Notes under the pieces: generated by a model
The model's input: the letters and a program-made list of their open reading frames with translations, nothing else
Database searches by the model: none
What the model was told of the DNA's origin: nothing
Part shown: one piece after another, positions 1 to 5,250 of the stretch
How positions within the stretch are numbered: the first letter of the stretch is position 1
Layout of the letters: the number at the start of each line of letters is the position of its first letter
Origin: Armatimonadota bacterium
GTDB lineage: Bacteria; Armatimonadota; Zipacnadia; Zipacnadales; UBA11051
NCBI GenBank assembly: GCA_003542955.1
Contig: DPJP01000483.1
Location: 1 to 5,250, forward strand
Length of the DNA: 5,250 nucleotides
Direction of reading: 5' to 3'
Made by a program: the position numbers and the translations under genes

Positions 1-1239
1 CCCTATCTCGGCGCGGGAGATGCCGGTATGGGCGCGGATGACCTACTCACTGCAGCCCCCGGCGCGGGCGGACAGGGAGGCTCGGTGACCCTGAGTTGCC
101 CCAACGGCCTGCTGACACTGCATCCGCGGTCTGGGCTCATCCATCTCGGGAACGGTGGCGATGGCGGGACGGGGCACATACCCGCGGACTCGGAGGCGGA
201 GTTGGGCGAACCATCCGACCAGACACCCGATGGCGGTGACTCGGGCCTTTTGAGCATGGAGTGTGACGAGTTCGCCGGGCTCGAGGAGCAGGACGGCGCA
301 ATCGTCATCGACCCGCCCGAGATGCTGACCGGCGGCAACGGCGGCGACGGCGCGTCGGTCTGGATCTGCGTTGAAGTCGGCACGGACCTCGGCTTGACCG
401 CGACCAGCGCCGTATCATCTTCGGACAACCGGGGGGCGAGTGTTGCACATGCCCGGAACTCCGCAGCCATCTGCGAGAACGGTGAGACGGTCATGTGGCA
501 AAACACTCCGGGGGGTGGAAACGCCGTGTGCCCGGGAGAACCGGGGGATGGCGGGGAGTATTCGGTACGCCACGACCCCAACCTGTACACCCACAGCGAT
601 GGCATAGGCTACATCGGTGGACCGGGCGGCGATCTCAACTTCGGCTACATCACACTCGGGACCGGGGAACGCGTGCCCGCTATCTTTCCACAGGATCGCT
701 ACGCCGGAGGCAATGGCTCTGACGTGACTATGCGTGGGTGGTGGGCTGCAGGTAGTGCTCAGCCCTGCCAGAACGGCGCGTCGGGTGGGGCGGCTCGTGT
801 CATTGGCGGTCGCGGTGGACGCGTGGTAGAAGACGGCCTACCAGCATTCTGGTTGGCGAGAATGAACCTCGAGGCCGGGAGGGGCGGCCATGGCACGGCG
901 ATAGCGGGGTTTGCACAGCACGGCGGCTCCTGCTGCGGAACGACGCCCGGCCCCGGAGGCGCCGGCGGTGATGGGGGCGCATGTGCCGAGGCCACGGGTG
1001 GCCGCGGTGGCGACCAGCCGTCCGGGAGGGGCGGCAATGGAGGAAACGCCTCTGCCGGCGGCGCTGATGGCGGAAGCGGCGGCAACGGCAGGCCCCCCGG
1101 CGCAGGTGGGAGCCCGACAGCAGTCATCAAGGCCACGGCAGGGGAGCCGGGCGAAGGCAAGTGGCCCGGCAATGAGGGCACAACCTATGTGTTCGCCGGG
1201 GACCCGGGAGCCACCGGTGACCCCTGCCCGGGCGAGCCC
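1..1239 (+). repeat. Glycine-rich GG-x-GG domain of the first protein
   Basis: This part of the first gene encodes dense GG-doublet sequence (GNGGDGG, GGNGGDG, GGAGGDGG, GGRGG, GGNGGN). Short alternating stretches are flanked by GG, such as GGACAEATGG near 973 and GGNASAGG near 1039. More ordinary stretches with Trp, Cys and acidic residues interrupt it. It corresponds position by position to the glycine-rich region of the second protein, but its repeats are less regular. Such composition suggests an extended, non-globular or polyglycine/solenoid-like spacer; the fold is inference. Confidence 0.8.
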
Positions 1240-2151
1240 ACAACGACCTACGGCATCGTGACGGCGCGTTCGACATCCCCGGCTATCTACGGCTATCCAG
1301 GCTTCTACGCTCCATCACCGAGCACGCAACAGCTGCAGCCGGGCTTCACCCTCGGCGGGCTCAATAACATGGTGCTGCCACAACTGGGCAACAGCATGCT
1401 GTTCAACTCGGACGCGTCGCGGCTGTGGGTAGCCAACGAGCTGGGCGGTATCGCGATGTACTCGAACCCGCTCAGCGGCGGAGACCGGGCGCCGGACCGT
1501 GTGCTCAACCTCGGGAACGAAGACTGGCGGGGCATCTGGTACGATGAGCAACGCGATATCATCTACGGGGCATCGCTGTTCACGGCCCTCATCTATGCCT
1601 GGGATGAGGCGTCGAGCGGCAGTGCCGAGCGCCCACCGGACCGGAGCTTCGAGATAGCCGGCTACCTCGGCGGAGCGCGCCTCACCGGGTCACCGGGCTC
1701 GAACCGGCTCTTTGTGGCCACCCGCGTGGACACAGTCCGCAAGGTCCTCATCTACGACCAGGCGCACCTGGCGACAGGGCTGCAGGCGCCCAGTCGCACA
1801 CTCGAGCCCGCCGACTTCGATACGCATGCCCTGGCATGGGATGGGCAACGCGATGTCCTCTATCTCGGGGCTGTGGACGGGCAGACCATTCACGTCTATG
1901 ACGCCGCCTCGACACTCCAGGGCGGGGTGACACCGGACCGCACCATCACAGTTGACTTCGCCGGCATGGCCGCGGAAGACTGGATCTCGGCGCTGGTCGC
2001 GATGCCGGAGAACGACCTGTTGTTCGTGAGCATGGCGGAGGGGCAGGTCATGGTCTTTGCCGGCGCGAGTAGCCTGAACGGGACGCCCGCGCCTGCGACG
2101 CAGGCCCAGGCCGGCACTGCCGCGACCGCCCTCGGGGTTTACGGGCAATAG
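1..2151 (+). CDS. Partial (5'-truncated) glycine-rich surface protein with C-terminal beta-propeller-like domain
   Basis: The frame is open from base 1 to a TAG at 2149-2151 (716 codons visible), and I do not recognise a named family. The ATG at 28 is not accepted as the start. Codons before it (PYLGAGDAG) align with the second gene's LRAGDGGDG, and there is no ribosome binding site or signal peptide. By alignment about 220 N-terminal residues are missing upstream, which in the paralogue hold the lipoprotein signal and dockerin repeats. Visible order: a beta-strand motif GGSVTLSCPNGLLTLH near base 75; a GG-x-GG region to about 1239 with about ten scattered cysteines; a linker rich in Pro, Ser, Thr and Tyr; then five blade-like repeats from about 1390 to the end, with motifs such as IWYDEQRDIIY and LAWDGQRDVLY. 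The protein is probably exported and extracellular, by homology to its neighbour. Binding partner and function are unknown. Confidence 0.92.
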   Translation, partial: PYLGAGDAGMGADDLLTAAPGAGGQGGSVTLSCPNGLLTLHPRSGLIHLGNGGDGGTGHIPADSEAELGEPSDQTPDGGDSGLLSMECDEFAGLEEQDGAIVIDPPEMLTGGNGGDGASVWICVEVGTDLGLTATSAVSSSDNRGASVAHARNSAAICENGETVMWQNTPGGGNAVCPGEPGDGGEYSVRHDPNLYTHSDGIGYIGGPGGDLNFGYITLGTGERVPAIFPQDRYAGGNGSDVTMRGWWAAGSAQPCQNGASGGAARVIGGRGGRVVEDGLPAFWLARMNLEAGRGGHGTAIAGFAQHGGSCCGTTPGPGGAGGDGGACAEATGGRGGDQPSGRGGNGGNASAGGADGGSGGNGRPPGAGGSPTAVIKATAGEPGEGKWPGNEGTTYVFAGDPGATGDPCPGEPTTTYGIVTARSTSPAIYGYPGFYAPSPSTQQLQPGFTLGGLNNMVLPQLGNSMLFNSDASRLWVANELGGIAMYSNPLSGGDRAPDRVLNLGNEDWRGIWYDEQRDIIYGASLFTALIYAWDEASSGSAERPPDRSFEIAGYLGGARLTGSPGSNRLFVATRVDTVRKVLIYDQAHLATGLQAPSRTLEPADFDTHALAWDGQRDVLYLGAVDGQTIHVYDAASTLQGGVTPDRTITVDFAGMAAEDWISALVAMPENDLLFVSMAEGQVMVFAGASSLNGTPAPATQAQAGTAATALGVYGQ
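1390..2148 (+). other. Five-blade beta-propeller-like domain of the first protein
   Basis: About five repeats of roughly 47-53 residues begin near 1390, 1534, 1675, 1828 and 1993. Each carries a hydrophobic strand, often an aspartate-containing turn ending in D-[VI]-[LI]-Y or R-L-[FW]-V, a second strand of the type IYAWD, VLIYD, IHVYD or VMVFA, and often a tail such as APDRVL, PPDRSF or TPDRTI. This pattern resembles WD40/YVTN/NHL-type propeller blades. The exact family cannot be assigned by eye, and more degenerate blades may exist. Such domains commonly mediate binding. No catalytic residues were recognised. Confidence 0.7.
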
Positions 2152-2212
2152 CGGGCGAGCGGGACCGGTCGGACACTCTCGCAGAGGACGGTATGGTGCG
2201 CGGGCTGTTAGA

Positions 2213-2276
2213 CAATTGAGCAAGCTCACCGCGCAGGAATGCTACAACAGCCGGGCGAACACCCCTCCCGCACGAT
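2213..2276 (+). repeat. Conserved 3'-flank repeat, copy 1
   Basis: Three blocks recur in the same order after the second gene: CAATTG at 2213-2218 (again at 5179), GCAGGAATGC at 2233-2242 (one mismatch to 5193-5202), and a 22-base block at 2255-2276 that matches 5229-5250 at 20 of 22 positions. The spacings between blocks differ by 6-14 bases. The last block forms the left half of the terminator-like hairpin. The shared flank indicates that duplication of the gene included its 3' untranslated region. Confidence 0.75.
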
Positions 2277-2283
2277 GCGGGAG
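2265..2283 (+). terminator. Terminator-like GC-rich hairpin after the first gene
   Basis: CTCCCGCA at 2265-2272 and TGCGGGAG at 2276-2283 are perfect reverse complements with a 3-base loop CGA; CC/GG pairs can extend the stem around one bulged A. It lies about 113 bases after the TAG stop at 2149-2151. The following sequence is TCTTCT-like after AGG, not a clean T-run, so it is an imperfect intrinsic terminator. It could instead be an mRNA-stabilising 3' hairpin. The left arm recurs after the second gene, which supports a conserved role. Confidence 0.6.
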
Positions 2284-2335
2284 AGGTCTTCTGCGGTGGT
2301 GGGTGACGGCACCGTGCGTCTCGGTGAGCGATCAT

Positions 2336-2356
2336 CGAGGCCGTGAGCAGGCCTTG
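2336..2356 (+). other. Short hairpin in the leader of the second gene
   Basis: Bases 2336-2342 (CGAGGCC) can pair with 2350-2356 (GGCCTTG) around a 7-base loop, giving seven pairs including one G-U. It is not followed by a T-run and lies about 59 bases before the start codon. It could be a leader structure or a chance inverted repeat in GC-rich DNA; nothing links it to a known riboswitch or operator. Confidence 0.25.
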
Positions 2357-2401
2357 GGCGTGACAGCATCGACGGCGACTGGTTTGGAAGACGATCTCCT
2401 C

Positions 2402-2407
2402 GGAGGG
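2402..2407 (+). promoter_or_regulatory. Ribosome binding site of the second gene
   Basis: GGAGGG lies seven bases before the ATG at 2415, a near-ideal Shine-Dalgarno match and spacing. It fixes the start, which is also the codon that gives a complete lipoprotein signal peptide. Confidence 0.85.
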
Positions 2408-2414
2408 TATTGAG

Positions 2415-2492
2415 ATGAAGCGCATCACCCCGGCCACTGCCGTACTGCTCCTCGGCGTACTCGCCATCTTTGCCGTCATCCTCAGCTCGTGT
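2415..2492 (+). other. Lipoprotein signal peptide and lipobox
   Basis: Residues 1-26 show a basic start (MKR), a hydrophobic core (AVLLLGVLAIFAVI) and the lipobox L23-S24-S25-C26, which fits the [LVI]-[ASTVI]-[GAS]-C pattern cut by signal peptidase II. Cys26 would be lipidated. A flexible His, Ser, Gly and Asp stretch follows. Confidence 0.88.
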
Positions 2493-5135
2493 CACAGCGG
2501 AAGCGATCGGCCTGAAGTCTCCACGGCGGCCACCGGGCTCCGTGGCGATATGGATGACGACGGGCAGCCTTCGGTCAATGATGCCATCGCTATTCTGCGC
2601 ATCGTTGTCGGGCTCGATTCGCCCGACGGCGCCGCCGATGCCGACGGCGACGGCTCCACCGGCGTCAATGACGCCATCGCGGTGCTCCGATGCGTTGTCG
2701 GTCTTGCCGATTGGCCGCTGGGCGAATGGCAACTGCCGCCTACCGATACACTCTCGGGCGTCGTCGTCGTGGAGGAGTTCGTCGTCGGCGCGGATGATCG
2801 CATCCAATGCACCGATGATGTGACGGTGCAGTGCCAGACGGCGACCATCACGGGTGAGCTGTACGGTCTGGATGCCGATACTACGGGCGGAGACGGCGTC
2901 TCGGTGAGCATCGAGGCGCAGGGCGACGTGACGGTCACGGGTCTTCTGGCCGGCGGTGATGGCGCCGACGGCGCGGAAGCCGACAATGGCGCAAACGGTG
3001 GTGTCGGCGGCAGTGTGAGCGTCACATCGGCCAATGGCAATGTCACCATCGGCACGGAGGTCGCTGGCAGCGCAGTGGCAGAGCATGGCCTGCGCGCAGG
3101 TGATGGTGGGGATGGCTCAACCGGCCTCGACGGCGGGGCGGGCGGAGCGGGTGGCTCGGTCACGCTCGACGCGGAGAACGGTACGCTCACCATCCATCAG
3201 TCGGCCGGGCTGATTCAGATCGGCAACGGTGGCGACGGTGGCGATGGCGTCACAAACGGAGATGACCTGCTAACCCATCAGCCGCCGGCGGAGGCGACCA
3301 ACGGCGGCGGCGATTCCGGTTGGTTGCTGCTCAGCTTCAATGAGATACAGGGCGTCGAAGTGGGCTCCACCGGCGGGGATACCCCGCAACCCGTTGTCCA
3401 GTTCGATGCGGAGACCACTCTCGGCGGCGACGGCGGACATGGCGGCGACACATATTGGGGTGTCGACCCTCTCACGCTGCAAGCCGTCGGTCCGACAGCC
3501 CGCTCTGCTGCTGTGCGGGCTGCCGAGGATGGTGAGCCTGCTCACTGTTATGGGGGGGGCGGTGGAGATGCGATGGTGCGGGCCGGCAACGGAGGAGACT
3601 GCTTCGTTGATGCAGACGCGGGCGCTGAGCATAACGCCAACGCCACCGGGGGAGATGGTGGCAAGGTATACGCGGATGGACGCCGCGAACATTATGTAGG
3701 CAGGACGTTCGTGGCCGGGGACGGTGGAGATGCGACTGCGTACGGCGGCGAGGGAGCAGCCGGCGGGTACGGCGCTCCGGGAGGCAGTGGCGGATCGGCG
3801 GTGGCGAAAGGTGGCTCAGGTGGCGATTTCGATAACCCATATGTGGTCCCGGATTTCACGATTGGACGGGGCGGAGACGCACTCGCTATTGGCGGCCGTG
3901 GGGGAAACGGCGGCCCGGGATGCAACCAACCATACGTCCGGGGAGGGGATGGCGGCGCGGGCGGAACCGCCACCAGCACTGGTGGTGGCGGCGGCTATAT
4001 GGTGAGCGGAATGATGTACACAGACACTCGCGGCGTAGGCGGAAATGCGAGGGCGCGCGGTGGCGCCGGCGGCAACGGTGGGCAGGGCTGGGGAGGCGGA
4101 ACGCGCGGCCTCGGTGGCGAGGCCACTGCAACGCCCGGCTCCGGAGACCCAGGAGGCTGGTCCGAAGAGCGTAACGGAGACCCCGGTGAGCACGGTACAC
4201 TCTGCTCCGGCCCGGGACCGCAGGAGCAGTTCAGTTCGCTCGTCAGCGACTCGATGGCAACGGGCATCTCACAGAAGAGCAACTGGTTCAGCACCGCCGT
4301 GGAGCCTGAACACGGCGTGTCTGCCTCTGACATCACCGATGATGTCGTTGCCGGCCAGGGCCAGAACCTCGCCCTCAACGCCGACCAGTCGCAGCTCTGG
4401 GTCGGTACTGACAACGATATCCGCATGTACGCCAATCCGCTCGCCGGCAGCGCTCAGGCAGCCTTCTCGCTCACGCCCAACGGCGGCGCGCCGGGCGGCT
4501 GGTGGCCCTCCTCAATCTGGCTCGATGAGGCACACGATGTGCTCTATGCCACCGACCTCCTGGGCAAGAACATCTACGCCTGGGATAATGCCTCGGCGAT
4601 TACGGCCAACCGCGCCGCTGATCGCACCCTCAATGTCACGCCCTACAGCCCCTCCGGCATCACCGGCGGCGGCGCCGCTGACTACCTGTTTGTCACCACC
4701 ACACAGGACGGCGGGACGGTACTGGTCTTTGAAGACGCCTCGACGCTCGACGGCGCCGTCGGGCCCGCCCGGCGCATCACGGGGCTACAGGTGGGTGTCG
4801 CCATCGCCTACGACGCCACGCGCGACATTCTCTATACCAGCAGCGGCGAGGGCCGAGTAGACGTCACCTCCAATGCCTCGCAGACGGACGGTGACCCCGC
4901 CCCGGCAAATCGGCGACTTGTCGCCGGGGCTTCAACGGAGCTGACCAAGCGGCCTGCCGTCTTGCAGGTGTTCCCGGGCAGTAACGTGCTGTTCGTGGCA
5001 GAGTTCGGTGGCGGGGTATTCTTCTTCACCAGCGCCAGCTCAATGGAGGGCGATGTGGCCCCCGCGGCCTCAGACACATCAGCCCAGTGGCTGATGACCG
5101 CCGTCAGTTGGGTGAGCCGGACGGGCGGGGGATAG
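2415..5135 (+). CDS. Predicted surface lipoprotein: dockerin-type repeats, glycine-rich region, beta-propeller-like C-terminus
   Basis: This complete 906-codon gene ends in TAG. The start is set by GGAGGG seven bases upstream and by the signal peptide. Domains in order: lipoprotein signal (residues 1-25) with lipobox LSSC and lipidated Cys26; two dockerin-type Ca-binding repeats (about 44-97); a Val-rich segment with Cys132 and Cys140; three beta-helix-like repeats (about 161-260); a GG-x-GG region (to about 600) with seven or so GGxAxAxGG-like units; a Ser-rich linker; and five propeller-like blades (about 651-897). Residue 27 is His rather than Asp, so inner-membrane retention by the enterobacterial +2 rule is not predicted. 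I infer export and anchoring at the outer surface, with the propeller as a distal binding head. It is a paralogue of the upstream gene. No enzyme motif was seen and the family name is unknown. An 8-G run at 3552-3559 could cause slippage. Confidence 0.94.
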   Translation: MKRITPATAVLLLGVLAIFAVILSSCHSGSDRPEVSTAATGLRGDMDDDGQPSVNDAIAILRIVVGLDSPDGAADADGDGSTGVNDAIAVLRCVVGLADWPLGEWQLPPTDTLSGVVVVEEFVVGADDRIQCTDDVTVQCQTATITGELYGLDADTTGGDGVSVSIEAQGDVTVTGLLAGGDGADGAEADNGANGGVGGSVSVTSANGNVTIGTEVAGSAVAEHGLRAGDGGDGSTGLDGGAGGAGGSVTLDAENGTLTIHQSAGLIQIGNGGDGGDGVTNGDDLLTHQPPAEATNGGGDSGWLLLSFNEIQGVEVGSTGGDTPQPVVQFDAETTLGGDGGHGGDTYWGVDPLTLQAVGPTARSAAVRAAEDGEPAHCYGGGGGDAMVRAGNGGDCFVDADAGAEHNANATGGDGGKVYADGRREHYVGRTFVAGDGGDATAYGGEGAAGGYGAPGGSGGSAVAKGGSGGDFDNPYVVPDFTIGRGGDALAIGGRGGNGGPGCNQPYVRGGDGGAGGTATSTGGGGGYMVSGMMYTDTRGVGGNARARGGAGGNGGQGWGGGTRGLGGEATATPGSGDPGGWSEERNGDPGEHGTLCSGPGPQEQFSSLVSDSMATGISQKSNWFSTAVEPEHGVSASDITDDVVAGQGQNLALNADQSQLWVGTDNDIRMYANPLAGSAQAAFSLTPNGGAPGGWWPSSIWLDEAHDVLYATDLLGKNIYAWDNASAITANRAADRTLNVTPYSPSGITGGGAADYLFVTTTQDGGTVLVFEDASTLDGAVGPARRITGLQVGVAIAYDATRDILYTSSGEGRVDVTSNASQTDGDPAPANRRLVAGASTELTKRPAVLQVFPGSNVLFVAEFGGGVFFFTSASSMEGDVAPAASDTSAQWLMTAVSWVSRTGGG
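2544..2705 (+). repeat. Pair of dockerin type I-like calcium-binding repeats
   Basis: Residues 44-67 and 74-97 each carry an F-hand-type loop D-x-D-x-D-G with Asp at position 12 (Asp45/47/49/56 and Asp75/77/79/86), followed by the helix NDAIA[IV]LR.VVGL. The period is exactly 30 residues (90 bases), and the DNA of 2574-2615 and 2664-2705 is itself clearly repeated. In the dockerin family these loops bind calcium and the pair can bind a cohesin. Here the pair sits right behind the lipid anchor rather than at the C-terminus, and no cohesin is visible. Confidence 0.85.
2886..4217 (+). repeat. Glycine-rich GG-x-GG region with GGxAxAxGG units
   Basis: About 440 residues are dominated by GG doublets. 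A unit GG-[polar]-A-x-A-x-GG recurs, strictly or approximately: GGDATAYGG (residue 437), GGSAVAKGG (459), GGDALAIGG (486), GGTATSTGG (516), GGNARARGG (542) and GGEATATPG (567), with a looser GGDAMVRAG at 383. Spacer lengths vary from about 22 to 54 residues. The unit suggests a short strand flanked by glycine turns, stacked into a solenoid or polyglycine bundle. There is no Gly-X-Y collagen register and no PE domain. Confidence 0.8.
2895..3194 (+). repeat. Three beta-helix-like strand repeats
   Basis: Three related segments align without gaps: GVSVSIEAQGDVTV (residue 161), GSVSVTSANGNVTI (199) and GSVTLDAENGTLTI (247). The pattern is two short alternating strands around an [QN]-G turn. They are 38 and 48 residues apart, separated by glycine- and aspartate-rich loops. 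The third copy has a direct counterpart in the first gene near base 75. The pattern recalls rungs of right-handed beta-helix adhesins, but three copies are too few to be sure. Confidence 0.55.
4347..5132 (+). other. Five-blade beta-propeller-like domain of the second protein
   Basis: Blade-like repeats begin near 4365, 4515, 4659, 4797 and 4962. They include IWLDEAHDVLY, IAYDATRDILY, LWVGTDNDIRMY, DYLFVTTTQDGGTVLVF and NVLFVAEFGGGVFFF, often followed by AS and a Pro/Arg-containing tail. Each aligns with the same-numbered blade of the first protein (IWYDEQRDIIY...IYAWD against IWLDEAHDVLY...IYAWD is the clearest), so this is the best-conserved part of the pair. Exact blade number and family are uncertain. 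Confidence 0.7.
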
Positions 5136-5178
5136 AGCAGTCCAGTGGATGCCCGGCGGCGCGTAGCAGGACCGACGG

Positions 5179-5250
5179 CAATTGCGAGAGCCGCAGGAGT
5201 GCAGGTGAAGGACTCTGATACACCGACAGCGAAGACCCCTTCCGCACGAT
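5179..5250 (+). repeat. Conserved 3'-flank repeat, copy 2 (cut by window end)
   Basis: CAATTG at 5179-5184, GCAGGAGTGC at 5193-5202 and a 22-base block at 5229-5250 match 2213-2218, 2233-2242 and 2255-2276. The last block has two mismatches (2260/5234 and 2267/5241). Distance from stop codon to block end is 125 bases after the first gene and 115 after the second. Confidence 0.75.
5235..5250 (+). terminator. Left arm of a probable second terminator-like hairpin
   Basis: These 16 bases match 2261-2276 with a single C-to-T change, covering the left arm and loop of the hairpin after the first gene. If the hairpin is functional, the bases just past the window should complete the right arm, with a compensating change opposite 5241. 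Only half the structure can be seen. Confidence 0.4.

Larger units (their letters stand above)
2152..2414. other. Intergenic region between the two paralogues
   Basis: This 263-base stretch has no credible gene. It contains a perfect 8-bp GC-rich hairpin (2265-2283), a weaker hairpin (2336-2356) and the ribosome binding site of the second gene (2402-2407). The segment 2213-2276 shares landmarks with the 3' flank of the second gene. No convincing sigma-70 promoter was found: the best candidates have wrong spacing, and one precedes the terminator. An unseen promoter between 2284 and 2400 is likely if the hairpin ends transcription; otherwise the two genes are co-transcribed. Confidence 0.75.
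5136..5250. other. Non-coding 3' flank of the second gene (window edge)
   Basis: I see no gene in these 115 bases. From 5179 onward the stretch follows the same order of conserved blocks as the flank of the first gene. What comes next lies outside the window. Confidence 0.7.

Noticed and set aside
759..1181. Reverse-strand proline-rich frame
   Set aside because: It is the mirror of the glycine codons of the first gene (GGC and GGN read as GCC and CCN), with no independent evidence.
2209..2248. Promoter-like TAGACA (2209) with TG-n-TACAAC (2240-2248)
   Set aside because: The spacer is about 28 bases, far from 17, and the element would lie before the terminator-like hairpin and within the repeated 3' flank.
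2216..2413. Small frame in the intergenic region beginning with TTG and ending just before the second gene
   Set aside because: It has no ribosome binding site and a rare start, runs through the terminator-like hairpin, and shows no recognisable protein feature.
2226..3086. Long reverse-strand open frame (286 codons) over the intergenic region and start of the second gene
   Set aside because: It opposes a well-supported gene, crosses its ribosome binding site and the hairpin, and has no recognisable domain. Long antisense frames are expected in high-GC DNA.
2886..4217. Collagen, RTX or PE-PGRS assignment of the glycine-rich region
   Set aside because: There is no Gly-X-Y register, no repeated GGxGxDxUx nonapeptides and no PE domain. 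Similarity is compositional only.
4045..4860. Forward-strand 271-codon frame inside the second gene
   Set aside because: Its Arg/Pro/Ser/Thr-rich composition is typical of an out-of-frame reading. The second gene's own frame shows clear propeller repeats here.
1..5250. CRISPR array, insertion sequence or tRNA
   Set aside because: There are no regularly spaced direct repeats with unique spacers, no transposase frame and no tRNA-like fold seen. The repeats present are coding repeats and the paired 3' flanks.

Overview
The window is high-GC (about two-thirds G+C by eye) bacterial DNA. It carries two long, same-strand genes in tandem that encode paralogous, probably cell-surface proteins. Nothing identifies the species. 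A lipoprotein signal, dockerin-type calcium-binding repeats and very glycine-rich secreted proteins together suggest an environmental, didermal, high-GC bacterium, such as a planctomycete, myxobacterium-like or uncultured candidate-phylum lineage. That placement is inference; there is no rRNA, tRNA or housekeeping gene to support it.

Layout: (1) bases 1-2151 hold the 3' part of the first gene. The frame is open from base 1, so its start lies upstream and the ATG at 28 is internal. What remains is a glycine-rich region (about 1-1239) and a C-terminal beta-propeller-like domain (about 1390-2148). (2) Bases 2152-2414 are intergenic, with a terminator-like hairpin at 2265-2283, a second weaker hairpin at 2336-2356 and a good Shine-Dalgarno sequence at 2402-2407. 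(3) Bases 2415-5135 hold the complete second gene of 906 codons: lipoprotein signal peptide, two dockerin-type Ca-binding repeats, three beta-helix-like repeats, a long GG-x-GG region with recurring GGxAxAxGG units, and a five-blade propeller-like C-terminus. (4) Bases 5136-5250 are non-coding 3' flank and repeat landmarks of the first gene's 3' flank, including the left half of the same hairpin, which the window edge cuts.

The two proteins align from the first codons of the window to their C-termini with matching domain order, and their 3' flanks also match. The simplest reading is duplication of a whole transcription unit, perhaps part of a longer array. The likely role is an outer-surface or extracellular structural or binding protein: lipid anchor, calcium-stabilised stalk, glycine-rich spacer, then a propeller head. 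No enzymatic motif was seen and no specific function is claimed.
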